Assembly: GCA_024643705.1 (NCBI GenBank)
Contig: JAHEML010000273.1
Span: forward strand, 1-5,998
Reading direction: 5' to 3'
Source: Caldilineaceae bacterium
GTDB taxonomy: Bacteria; Chloroflexota; Anaerolineae; Caldilineales; Caldilineaceae
DNA: 5,998 nucleotides
The translations under genes were made by a program, and so were the position numbers. The first letter of the stretch is position 1. Each line of letters begins with the position of its first letter. Positions 1-5,285 of the stretch are shown here, one piece after another. The notes below the pieces were generated by a model. It had not been told where the DNA came from. It did not search any database and saw only the letters and a list, made by a program, of their open reading frames with translations.

Positions 1-4
1 CCAG

Positions 5-850
5 ATGTCCCGGCGGATGCGCCACGCCCTCTTCGAAGGTACGATCCACCTGATCCTCATCCCTTTGGCGATTCTCTTTCTCCTGCCCCTGGCATGGATG
101 ATCTCCACCTCACTCAAAGATGCCTCCGGTGTCTTTCTCTTTCCGCCCCAATGGATTCCCGACCCCATCCACTGGGAGAACTATGGCCTGGCGCTGACCG
201 TACTCCCCTTTGGTCGCTTCTTTCTCAACACGTCCATCATCACCTTCGCCGCCATGGCTGGGCAGATTCTATCCTGCTCGATTGTGGCTTTCTCCTTTGC
301 CCGGCTGCGCTGGTCAGGGCGCAATGTGCTCTTCATCATCGTGCTGGCTACCATGATGTTGCCCAACCAGGTCACTCTCATCCCCACCTTTCTCATCTTT
401 CGCTACATGGGGTGGCTGGACACCTTTCTACCCATGATCGTGCCTGCATTCTTGGGTGGTGGGCCATTTCTCATCTTTCTCATGCGCCAATTTTTCATGA
501 CACTTTCGCCCGAACTCGACGATGCCGCCCGCATCGACGGCGCAAGCACCTTCGGAATCTACTGGCGCATCATCCTACCCCTGGCAAAACCTGTACTGAT
601 CGCGGTGGCTATTTTCTCCTTTGAGGCCCACTGGAACGATTTCTTCCGACCACTCATCTATCTCCAATCTCAAGATAACTATACCCTTTCACTCGGTCTG
701 CACGCCTTCAATTCAAACTATGGCCGAGGAACCGAATGGCAGTTGCTCATGGCCGCTTCTTTGGTTGTCATGCTGCCCGTCATTCTTATCTTCTTCTTTG
801 CCCAGCGCTATTTCATCCAGGGCGTGGTCTTCTCCGGGGTGAAGGGGTAA
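5..850 (+). CDS. CUT1-family carbohydrate ABC transporter permease (MalG/UgpE-like)
   Basis: Inner-membrane permease subunit of a binding-protein-dependent importer of the sugar/polyol/glycerol-phosphate class. About six hydrophobic segments are visible (roughly residues 13-33, 77-98, 107-130, 141-160, 189-208, 245-268). The cytoplasmic EAA loop that docks on the ATPase lies at residues 170-197 and contains ELDDAARIDGAS followed by ILPLAKP, diagnostic of the MalG branch. The 281-residue length is normal for this subunit, and the C-terminal FIQGVVFSGVKG is the usual family ending. The ATG at 5 is the first in-frame start visible, but no ribosome site can be seen so close to the edge, and the true start could lie a few codons upstream. 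A second permease, binding protein and possibly the ATPase would be expected to the left. The gene ends 45 bp before the sulfatase and is probably cotranscribed with it. Family confident; substrate unknown, with UgpE-like glycerol-phosphate transport one possibility because a GDPD gene follows. Confidence 0.93.
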   Translation: MSRRMRHALFEGTIHLILIPLAILFLLPLAWMISTSLKDASGVFLFPPQWIPDPIHWENYGLALTVLPFGRFFLNTSIITFAAMAGQILSCSIVAFSFARLRWSGRNVLFIIVLATMMLPNQVTLIPTFLIFRYMGWLDTFLPMIVPAFLGGGPFLIFLMRQFFMTLSPELDDAARIDGASTFGIYWRIILPLAKPVLIAVAIFSFEAHWNDFFRPLIYLQSQDNYTLSLGLHAFNSNYGRGTEWQLLMAASLVVMLPVILIFFFAQRYFIQGVVFSGVKG

Positions 851-883
851 AGAATCCCCCATTTCTCTTTCTCCCATCCCCAC

Positions 884-889
884 GAGGAG
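884..889 (+). promoter_or_regulatory. Shine-Dalgarno site that fixes the GTG start of the sulfatase
   Basis: GAGGAG lies 6 bases before the GTG at 896. No in-frame ATG occurs nearby: the first is codon 10 (923), which would remove the first beta strand carrying the metal-binding Asp12. The GTG is therefore the best-supported start. Confidence 0.7.
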
Positions 890-895
890 CCTACC

Positions 896-2377
896 GTGAA
901 TCGACCCAATATTCTCTTTCTCATGGCCGATCAGATGCAGGCTCGGGTGCTGGAATCGGACCATGTCTGCCGCACGCCGCATCTGGACCAAATGGCCGTG
1001 CGGGGGGTACGCTTTACCCAAGCCTACACACCCAACAATATCTGCTCGCCCAGCCGTGCCAGCCTGATGACAGGGCTGATGCCCCACAACCACGGTGTAC
1101 TTGAGGTACTCTATCCCCAGGTTCCCGATCAGCACGCCCTGCGCACCGAAAAACCCCACTGGGCGCAAAGTTTGGTCGACGCTGGTTATCGAACGGGCTA
1201 TTTTGGCAAGTGGCATGTGGAACAGAGCAACCAACTTACCCCCTTTGGCTGGCAAATGGACGGCGGCCACGGTGGAGACGCCTTTCGCGCCTATGCCCAA
1301 GAGATGTTGGGCGACCAACCTCTGGCTCCCCCGTGCGATCCCGCCCACTATCTGGTCGAACCGGCTGGCTACGGCCCACATCTCTTTTACGGCGTCACCG
1401 ACAGGCCAGCCGAAAGCCGCAGCATGGGCATCACCACATCCATGGCCCTGGATTTTCTCGCAGAGGCCACCAACGAACCAAACCCCTGGTGCTGCTTCGT
1501 CAGCTTTGTCGAACCCCACGATCCCTTCATCACCCACCGAAATGTCTACGCCCACTACGCGGACATGGAACTGCCGCCGCCCCCCAATGCCGACGATGAT
1601 CTGGCCGACCGTCCTGGTCTCTACCGCCGCGCCCAGAGGATATGGAGACAGCTTGGCGACGAGGACAAACGCACGGCGCGGGCCTGCTACTACGCGTCGA
1701 TCAGCGAGGTCGATAGCCAGTTTGGCCGCCTGCTCGACTACTTGGACGAGAGCGGCCAGCGTGAGAAGACGATTGTGGTGATGACCGCGGATCATGGTGA
1801 CCTGCTGGGCGCACATGGCCTCTTTTTCAAAGATATCTCCGCCTTCGAGGAAATTTTTCAGATACCCCTGATTGTCAGTGGCCCGGGTGTGGCTGCTGAT
1901 GCGATTTGCCAGGGACGGGTGGGCCTTCACGATCTCTGCCCCACACTCCTGGCGCTGGCTGGCTGCGAACCCTTTGCCGAGAGCGATGCCCGCTCTTTTG
2001 TCGAGCTTCTGCACGACCCAGCGACCCACGGCGACGCCTGGCAGCAAGGCTATGCCGAGTATTATGGCAACCGCCACCGGCTCACCCAGCGGGTTGTGTG
2101 GGATGGGCCGTGGAAGTTCGTCTTCAACGGTTTCGACTTCGACGAACTCTACAACCTGGAAACCGATCCCTACGAGATGCACAATCTTGCCCCCGACCCG
2201 GCCCACGCCAACCGTCTTGTGCAGATGACGGCTCTCTTTTGGCATTATGCCCGCCAAACAGGCGACCATCCCCGCTATCAGACACTCTATCCCGCCTTGC
2301 GCTTGGGCACGGTTGGCCCGCTCTATGGCCTGGACGTGTCCGACTCTGGACTGGCGGAAGGAGAATATCACCGATGA
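896..2377 (+). CDS. Sulfatase-family hydrolase (alkaline phosphatase superfamily, formylglycine type)
   Basis: Predicted 493-residue hydrolase of sulfate esters or, as in relatives such as phosphonate monoester hydrolases, of phosphodiesters. The N-terminus runs straight into the first core strand (PNILFLMADQ) with metal ligand Asp12. The active-site signature CSPSRASLMTG places Cys50 for conversion to formylglycine, with Arg54. The second signature GYRTGYFGKWH gives Lys105 and His107. FVEPHDPF gives His208, and TADHGDLLGAHG gives Asp299 and His300, followed by Lys312. The C-terminal subdomain has the usual DELYNLETDPYEMHNLA segment. All core catalytic positions are present, so the enzyme should be active if a formylglycine-generating enzyme exists elsewhere in the genome; none is in this window. 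No signal peptide or membrane segment is seen, so it should act in the cytoplasm on an imported compound. Its stop overlaps the next start. The Asp-Gln pair (rather than Asp-Asp) also occurs in choline sulfatases and phosphonate monoester hydrolases, but is too widespread to assign substrate. Confidence 0.93.
   Translation: MNRPNILFLMADQMQARVLESDHVCRTPHLDQMAVRGVRFTQAYTPNNICSPSRASLMTGLMPHNHGVLEVLYPQVPDQHALRTEKPHWAQSLVDAGYRTGYFGKWHVEQSNQLTPFGWQMDGGHGGDAFRAYAQEMLGDQPLAPPCDPAHYLVEPAGYGPHLFYGVTDRPAESRSMGITTSMALDFLAEATNEPNPWCCFVSFVEPHDPFITHRNVYAHYADMELPPPPNADDDLADRPGLYRRAQRIWRQLGDEDKRTARACYYASISEVDSQFGRLLDYLDESGQREKTIVVMTADHGDLLGAHGLFFKDISAFEEIFQIPLIVSGPGVAADAICQGRVGLHDLCPTLLALAGCEPFAESDARSFVELLHDPATHGDAWQQGYAEYYGNRHRLTQRVVWDGPWKFVFNGFDFDELYNLETDPYEMHNLAPDPAHANRLVQMTALFWHYARQTGDHPRYQTLYPALRLGTVGPLYGLDVSDSGLAEGEYHR
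2358..2377 (+). promoter_or_regulatory. Shine-Dalgarno site plus ATGA stop/start overlap
   Basis: AAGGAG at 2358-2363 sits 10 bases before ATG 2374, and the bases ATGA at 2374-2377 hold both the start of the PHP gene and the TGA stop of the sulfatase. This layout is typical of translational coupling and decides the start of the downstream gene, whose frame is open far upstream (to 1906) inside the sulfatase. Confidence 0.75.
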
Positions 2378-4203
2378 CCAATCTGCTCGTCTCCTGCGAA
2401 GGCCCCACGCACTTTGTCGCTACCGACCGGGAACCCAAGCCTGTCTGGGTGCGGATTGATTGCCCCGAAGGTTTGGCGGCAGGCACCGACGTACGCCTCT
2501 CGATCAGTACATTCCACTCCTACACCCGTGATTGGCGGCTGGACGATATTGTCATTTCCCAAGGCCAAGGCCGCTTTGTCGTGGGCCACCAGTTGCCCCA
2601 GGATTGGCGTCAGATGACCCGTGGCGGGGATGGACCAGCGGGCGGCGGGTTGATTGGGCGCCCAATCAACGAGATATACCTGGCAACTCTCCAGATCACC
2701 CAGAGCTTAACTCCAGGGTCCATATTAACTTTTGCCCTACACGTTGGCGTGTCGCCCCACGCCGGGATCGAAGGCGCGCTGTTGCTGAAATTGCGCGCTC
2801 CCGGCGCCGAGCCATTCGAGCCGGTGGGTGATCCAATGCCCATCCCTAACCGGCCTGGCCCACCTGTCGGGCTGGAAGTGCGCACCCGCGCTGTGCCCGA
2901 CGCCCAGGGTAGACATAATCTGGTGGTCTATGCCGCGGACTCGCTCTTGAATCCTGTGGTCGAACACCGGGGCAGCCTTCGGCTCAAGCTGATGGGAGCG
3001 GGCGAACTTGCCCCGCTGGACATTGAGATAGGGGAAGATGGTCGTGTGACAGCCGCCTTGTCTCACCTGAAACCCGGCCCGGTGCGGATCGAAGTCGAAG
3101 ATACTCGCGGCAATCTGGTTGGCCGCAGCAACCCAGCCATCACACCCCAGCCAGGCGAACTAAATCACTATTTTGGTGCGATTCATTTCCACACACGGCT
3201 CTCGGTGGATGGTGATCGGGACCCTGCCCAAGCCTACGCCTACGTCCGGGACTACCTCAATTTGGATGTGGTTGCCATGACCGACCACGCGCCGATTGGG
3301 GCGCGCTGGCAAGAGTGTTTGAATGTCAACAACGCCTTCTATGCACCGGGCCGGTTCGTCACCCTGCCCGCATGGGAAAGCTCCAATGCCTTCGGCCACG
3401 CCAACCTCTATCTGCGAACGCCTCAAGCCGAGTGTGGCCCCTGGTATTGGAATCCGGATGTCTGCCCTTCCGAGGTCGAATGGCCCGACGATGTGGTCAT
3501 GGTTCCCCACCACACCAATACGGGGCAATTGTTGGCCCGGGGCGAGCAACGGACAGGCATGGAGGAGGGACGCTATTGGACGAAGTACGACTGGTCGATC
3601 CCCAACCCACGGGCGCGACTGGTAGAGGTGGTGCAGGGGCGAGGCAACTTCGAGGCGGATGCTTTGGATGAAGACTGGGGTATTCGCCTGGGCGGGCAAG
3701 GCGCGTCGATCCAGGATGCTTTGGCACTGGGGTGGCGGCTGGGCTTTGTAGCCGGAACCGACAACCACGAAGGACACCCAAGTCAAAAGGACGGCGTCTT
3801 TGTGGGGTTGACCTGTTTCCGGGCCAGCGAATTAACCCGCGAGGCCATCTGGCAAGCCATGGATCAGCGCTGCACTTACGCCACCTCCGGTGTACCCATC
3901 ATCTGCGACTTTAGCATCAACGGGGTTGCCGCGGGGGGCGAGACCAGGCTTGCGCGTGGAAATAGCGTCAACTTTTCGGCGTGCATTCATGGCACGGCCC
4001 CCGTCGAACGGGTGGAGGTCATTTCCCAGGGGGAAATTGTGTGGAGCCAGCGTCCCAACCGGTGGGACATTGAGATCGACCACGTTGAGTTGCCCCGACC
4101 GCTCGGTCACTCGGCCTACTACTATCTCCGCTTGCGTCAAGTCGATGGACACCGGGCCTGGTTAAGCCCCATCTGGCTCCACACAACCCAAGGTAGCGCG
4201 TGA
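2374..4203 (+). CDS. PHP-superfamily metal-dependent hydrolase, DUF3604-like, with beta-rich N-terminal region
   Basis: A 609-residue protein of the PHP type, a fold that uses clustered His/Asp/Glu metal ligands to cleave phosphoester or related bonds. The hydrolase core starts near residue 264: FGAIHFHTRLSVDG (His271, His273), MTDHAP (Asp304, His305), LPAWESS (Glu335), VPHHTN (His379/380), LVEVVQGRG (Glu418) and GTDNHEGHPS (Asp463, His465). This order of motifs, and the following YATSGVPIICDFSINGVAAGG segment, match DUF3604-type proteins. Residues 1-160 and about 164-256 look like two beta-rich domains, the second Ig-like in its strand spacing. The end (about 485-609) reads as another beta sandwich. 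No signal peptide or membrane segment is seen, so a cytoplasmic location is inferred. It overlaps the sulfatase by 4 bp and precedes the phosphodiesterase by 13 bp. The superfamily is well supported; the reaction and substrate are not known. Start chosen from the ribosome site and ATGA overlap. Confidence 0.82.
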   Translation: MTNLLVSCEGPTHFVATDREPKPVWVRIDCPEGLAAGTDVRLSISTFHSYTRDWRLDDIVISQGQGRFVVGHQLPQDWRQMTRGGDGPAGGGLIGRPINEIYLATLQITQSLTPGSILTFALHVGVSPHAGIEGALLLKLRAPGAEPFEPVGDPMPIPNRPGPPVGLEVRTRAVPDAQGRHNLVVYAADSLLNPVVEHRGSLRLKLMGAGELAPLDIEIGEDGRVTAALSHLKPGPVRIEVEDTRGNLVGRSNPAITPQPGELNHYFGAIHFHTRLSVDGDRDPAQAYAYVRDYLNLDVVAMTDHAPIGARWQECLNVNNAFYAPGRFVTLPAWESSNAFGHANLYLRTPQAECGPWYWNPDVCPSEVEWPDDVVMVPHHTNTGQLLARGEQRTGMEEGRYWTKYDWSIPNPRARLVEVVQGRGNFEADALDEDWGIRLGGQGASIQDALALGWRLGFVAGTDNHEGHPSQKDGVFVGLTCFRASELTREAIWQAMDQRCTYATSGVPIICDFSINGVAAGGETRLARGNSVNFSACIHGTAPVERVEVISQGEIVWSQRPNRWDIEIDHVELPRPLGHSAYYYLRLRQVDGHRAWLSPIWLHTTQGSA

Positions 4204-4204
4204 A

Positions 4205-4210
4205 AGAGGA
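4205..4210 (+). promoter_or_regulatory. Shine-Dalgarno site of the phosphodiesterase gene
   Basis: AGAGGA lies directly after the TGA stop of the PHP gene (4201-4203) and 6 bases before ATG 4217. The 13-bp gap leaves no room for a terminator or promoter, supporting cotranscription. Confidence 0.6.
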
Positions 4211-4216
4211 ATACTA

Positions 4217-4924
4217 ATGGGGATTGAGATTGTCTCCCACCGGGGGGCCAATGGGCTTGCTCCAGAAAATACTCTGGCCGCTGCTCAGCTGGCAGTGAAT
4301 TTGGGCGTCGATTACCTTGAAGTCGATGTGTGGACGAGCCGGGATCACGTTCTGTATGTGATGCATGATTCGACTGTGGATCGCACCACCAATGGAACAG
4401 GCCACCTGCTCAGCCTGACATCGACGGAAATTGACCAACTCGATGCAGGCAGCTGGTTTAGCCCCGAGTTTGCCGGGCAACGGGTTCCTCGACTGGCCGA
4501 TTTGCTGGATTGGGCGCAGGGCAGGACAAAAATCTTCTTTGATGTGAAGTTTGCCCACCCCCAACAGTTGATCGACTTGATCCACGCAAAAGGATTCGCC
4601 GATGACTCTTTTATCTGGTCTGGCAGCAAAGAGTGGATGAAGCTTTGCCATAAGCTAGGCTCCAGTCTTGCCCTCAAAGTAAATGTCCGCAATCCCGCCG
4701 ATGTCCACAAAGCTCATGCCGAATTGGGCGCGCGCATTATCGAAACTGGGCCTGACCATTTGACTGCTGACTTGATTGCCGCCTGCCGCCAGCACAACAT
4801 ACGCGCAATGGCGAATCCGCCGGTGAACACGGAAGCCATGTATCGCCAGCTGCTCGCCCAGGAGATCGATATGGTGAATATCGATCGGCCCGACCTCTTT
4901 ATCCAAGTAGCCGGGGAGCAGTAG
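4217..4924 (+). CDS. Glycerophosphodiester phosphodiesterase-family protein (GDPD)
   Basis: Predicted 235-residue TIM-barrel enzyme of the family that splits glycerophosphodiesters into glycerol-3-phosphate and an alcohol. Visible motifs: SHRGANGLAPENT (His8, Arg9, Glu17, Asn18), YLEVDVWTSRD (Glu35, Asp37), the catalytic MHDSTVDRTTNGTG (His50, Asp51) and VPRLADLL (90-97). Length is typical of short bacterial UgpQ-like members, and the absence of a signal peptide indicates a cytosolic enzyme. Two positions differ from the common pattern: the usual Glu in the E-x-K strand is Asp (FFDVK, Asp109, Lys111), and the C-terminal motif usually written T-D-x-P reads NIDRPD (221-226), with Ile in place of Thr. 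The general acid/base histidines and first metal ligands are intact, so activity is likely but the substrate may differ. It is the last gene of the tight + strand cluster. Its association with a CUT1 permease echoes ugpQ in the E. coli ugp operon. Confidence 0.88.
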   Translation: MGIEIVSHRGANGLAPENTLAAAQLAVNLGVDYLEVDVWTSRDHVLYVMHDSTVDRTTNGTGHLLSLTSTEIDQLDAGSWFSPEFAGQRVPRLADLLDWAQGRTKIFFDVKFAHPQQLIDLIHAKGFADDSFIWSGSKEWMKLCHKLGSSLALKVNVRNPADVHKAHAELGARIIETGPDHLTADLIAACRQHNIRAMANPPVNTEAMYRQLLAQEIDMVNIDRPDLFIQVAGEQ

Positions 4925-4936
4925 GCTCGCTTTTTT
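4916..4936 (+). terminator. Weak candidate Rho-independent terminator after the phosphodiesterase gene
   Basis: A short stem GAGC (4916-4919) / GCTC (4925-4928) with a 5-base loop is followed after two bases by six T (4931-4936). It overlaps the stop codon. The stem is only 4 bp, so strength is doubtful. The 361-bp gap that follows makes the end of a transcription unit here plausible. Confidence 0.3.
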
Positions 4937-4956
4937 ACCGCGCAAATAGCGTAGAT

Positions 4957-4984
4957 GCTCTCGATTCTCGTAAAAAGAATGAGC
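4957..4984. repeat. Bulged inverted repeat, possible stem-loop
   Basis: GCTC (4957-4960) and ATTCT (4964-4968) pair with AGAAT (4976-4980) and GAGC (4981-4984), leaving a three-base bulge (TCG) on the 5' side and a 7-base loop. Nine base pairs in total. The following bases GCTTTATGTTT are only moderately T-rich, so this could help terminate transcription of the upstream genes but is not a classical terminator. Confidence 0.35.
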
Positions 4985-5014
4985 GCTTTATGTTTGCTCT
5001 GCTACAAGTAGCGC

Positions 5015-5047
5015 CTATAAAACTCCATTAAGATGGTTTTATGGAGT
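5015..5047. repeat. Two overlapping, mutually exclusive inverted repeats
   Basis: One fold pairs CTATAAAAC (5015-5023) with GTTTTATGG (5036-5044, one G-T wobble) and CAT (5026-5028) with ATG (5033-5035) around a TAAG loop, with a two-base bulge. The other pairs ACTCCAT (5022-5028) with ATGGAGT (5041-5047) around a 12-base loop. Both cannot form together. Role unknown; an operator or part of a termination zone are possible. Confidence 0.35.
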
Positions 5048-5106
5048 ACTCATTGCAGTATAGTCACGCGATCGCTACAGCAATTCTTTTTTCATTCGCT
5101 CTAGGG

Positions 5107-5112
5107 TATAAT
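5107..5112 (+). promoter_or_regulatory. Candidate -10 box of a promoter for the solute-binding protein gene
   Basis: A perfect TATAAT. At 17-bp spacing the -35 position (5084-5089) reads TTCTTT, only a poor match to TTGACA, so an activator or another sigma factor may be involved. If used, transcription would start near 5119, giving a leader of about 167 bases before ATG 5286 that carries the hairpin at 5144-5189 and the palindrome at 5209-5232. Chance occurrence in AT-rich DNA cannot be excluded. Confidence 0.4.
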
Positions 5113-5143
5113 CCACGTAGGAATCCTCGTTGGCAAGCCCCCA

Positions 5144-5189
5144 TCTTGATGGTATGACGGTTAGTAATTCGTCTCGTCATTCATCAAGA
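5144..5189 (+). promoter_or_regulatory. Long bulged hairpin in the putative leader of the solute-binding protein gene
   Basis: TCTTGATG (5144-5151) pairs perfectly with CATCAAGA (5182-5189), and inside it ATGACG (5154-5159) pairs perfectly with CGTCAT (5175-5180). The arms are interrupted only by GT on one side and T on the other, and the loop is 15 bases. Fourteen Watson-Crick pairs in a 46-base element with no T-run after it argue for a structured RNA leader element or a protein-binding site rather than a terminator. It does not match a riboswitch class I can recognise. Confidence 0.5.
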
Positions 5190-5208
5190 GGTCCCACCTG
5201 CGGTTGAC

Positions 5209-5232
5209 TCGGTCAGGTTACAACTTGACCGA
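5209..5232. promoter_or_regulatory. 24-bp near-perfect palindrome, candidate operator
   Basis: Half-sites TCGGTCAGGTT (5209-5219) and AACTTGACCGA (5222-5232) are inverted copies matching at 10 of 11 positions, separated by two bases (AC). Length and symmetry suit a dimeric helix-turn-helix repressor. The site lies between the putative -10 box and the ribosome site, where a bound repressor would block transcription of the transporter gene. The regulator is not in the window and its family cannot be told from the site alone. Confidence 0.55.
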
Positions 5233-5270
5233 TAAGATATTCAATACTGTTTGATCATCGGTTGTTTCAA

Positions 5271-5276
5271 AAGGAG
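5271..5276 (+). promoter_or_regulatory. Shine-Dalgarno site of the solute-binding protein gene
   Basis: AAGGAG lies 9 bases before ATG 5286. A second ATG at 5290 is out of frame with the lipoprotein, so 5286 is the start. Confidence 0.8.
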
Positions 5277-5285
5277 AAGATACGA

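Larger units (their letters stand above)
4925..5285. other. Intergenic regulatory region, AT-richer than flanking genes
   Basis: This 361-bp spacer holds no convincing gene. Its composition is visibly AT-richer than the coding DNA on both sides. It contains a weak terminator, two or three stem-loops (4957-4984, 5015-5044/5022-5047), a TATAAT box (5107-5112), a long bulged hairpin (5144-5189), a 24-bp palindrome (5209-5232) and the ribosome site of the next gene. The layout suggests the end of the hydrolase operon followed by a separately controlled promoter for the solute-binding protein. Confidence 0.7.

Noticed and set aside
713..2371. A 552-codon open frame on the minus strand across the sulfatase gene
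   Set aside because: It lies antisense to a gene with clear sulfatase motifs. Its translation shows no recognisable domain, and open antisense frames are expected in GC-rich coding DNA.
1906..2373. Upstream extension of the PHP hydrolase frame inside the sulfatase gene
   Set aside because: The extension overlaps the conserved C-terminal sulfatase segment in another frame, its translation is Arg/Pro/Ser-rich without family similarity, and a good ribosome site plus ATGA overlap supports the start at 2374.
4864..4886. Perfect 9-bp inverted repeat GATCGATAT / ATATCGATC with a 5-base loop near the end of the phosphodiesterase gene
   Set aside because: It lies in coding sequence and arises from two Ile-Asp codon pairs (ATCGAT, itself a palindrome), so protein constraint explains it; no T-run follows.
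4994..5021. TTGCTC - 16 bp - TATAAA as an alternative promoter
   Set aside because: The match is modest, it overlaps the 5015-5047 stem-loops, and it is farther from the gene than the perfect TATAAT at 5107; it cannot be excluded but is not supported enough to list.
5068..5075. GCGATCGC octamer resembling the cyanobacterial HIP1 repeat
   Set aside because: I noticed only this copy, and nothing else suggests a cyanobacterium; a single 8-bp palindrome is not informative.
5041..5157. 38-codon open frame in the spacer with a short hydrophobic stretch
   Set aside because: There is no ribosome site before its ATG, it spans the TATAAT box and part of the hairpin, and its length is within chance expectation.
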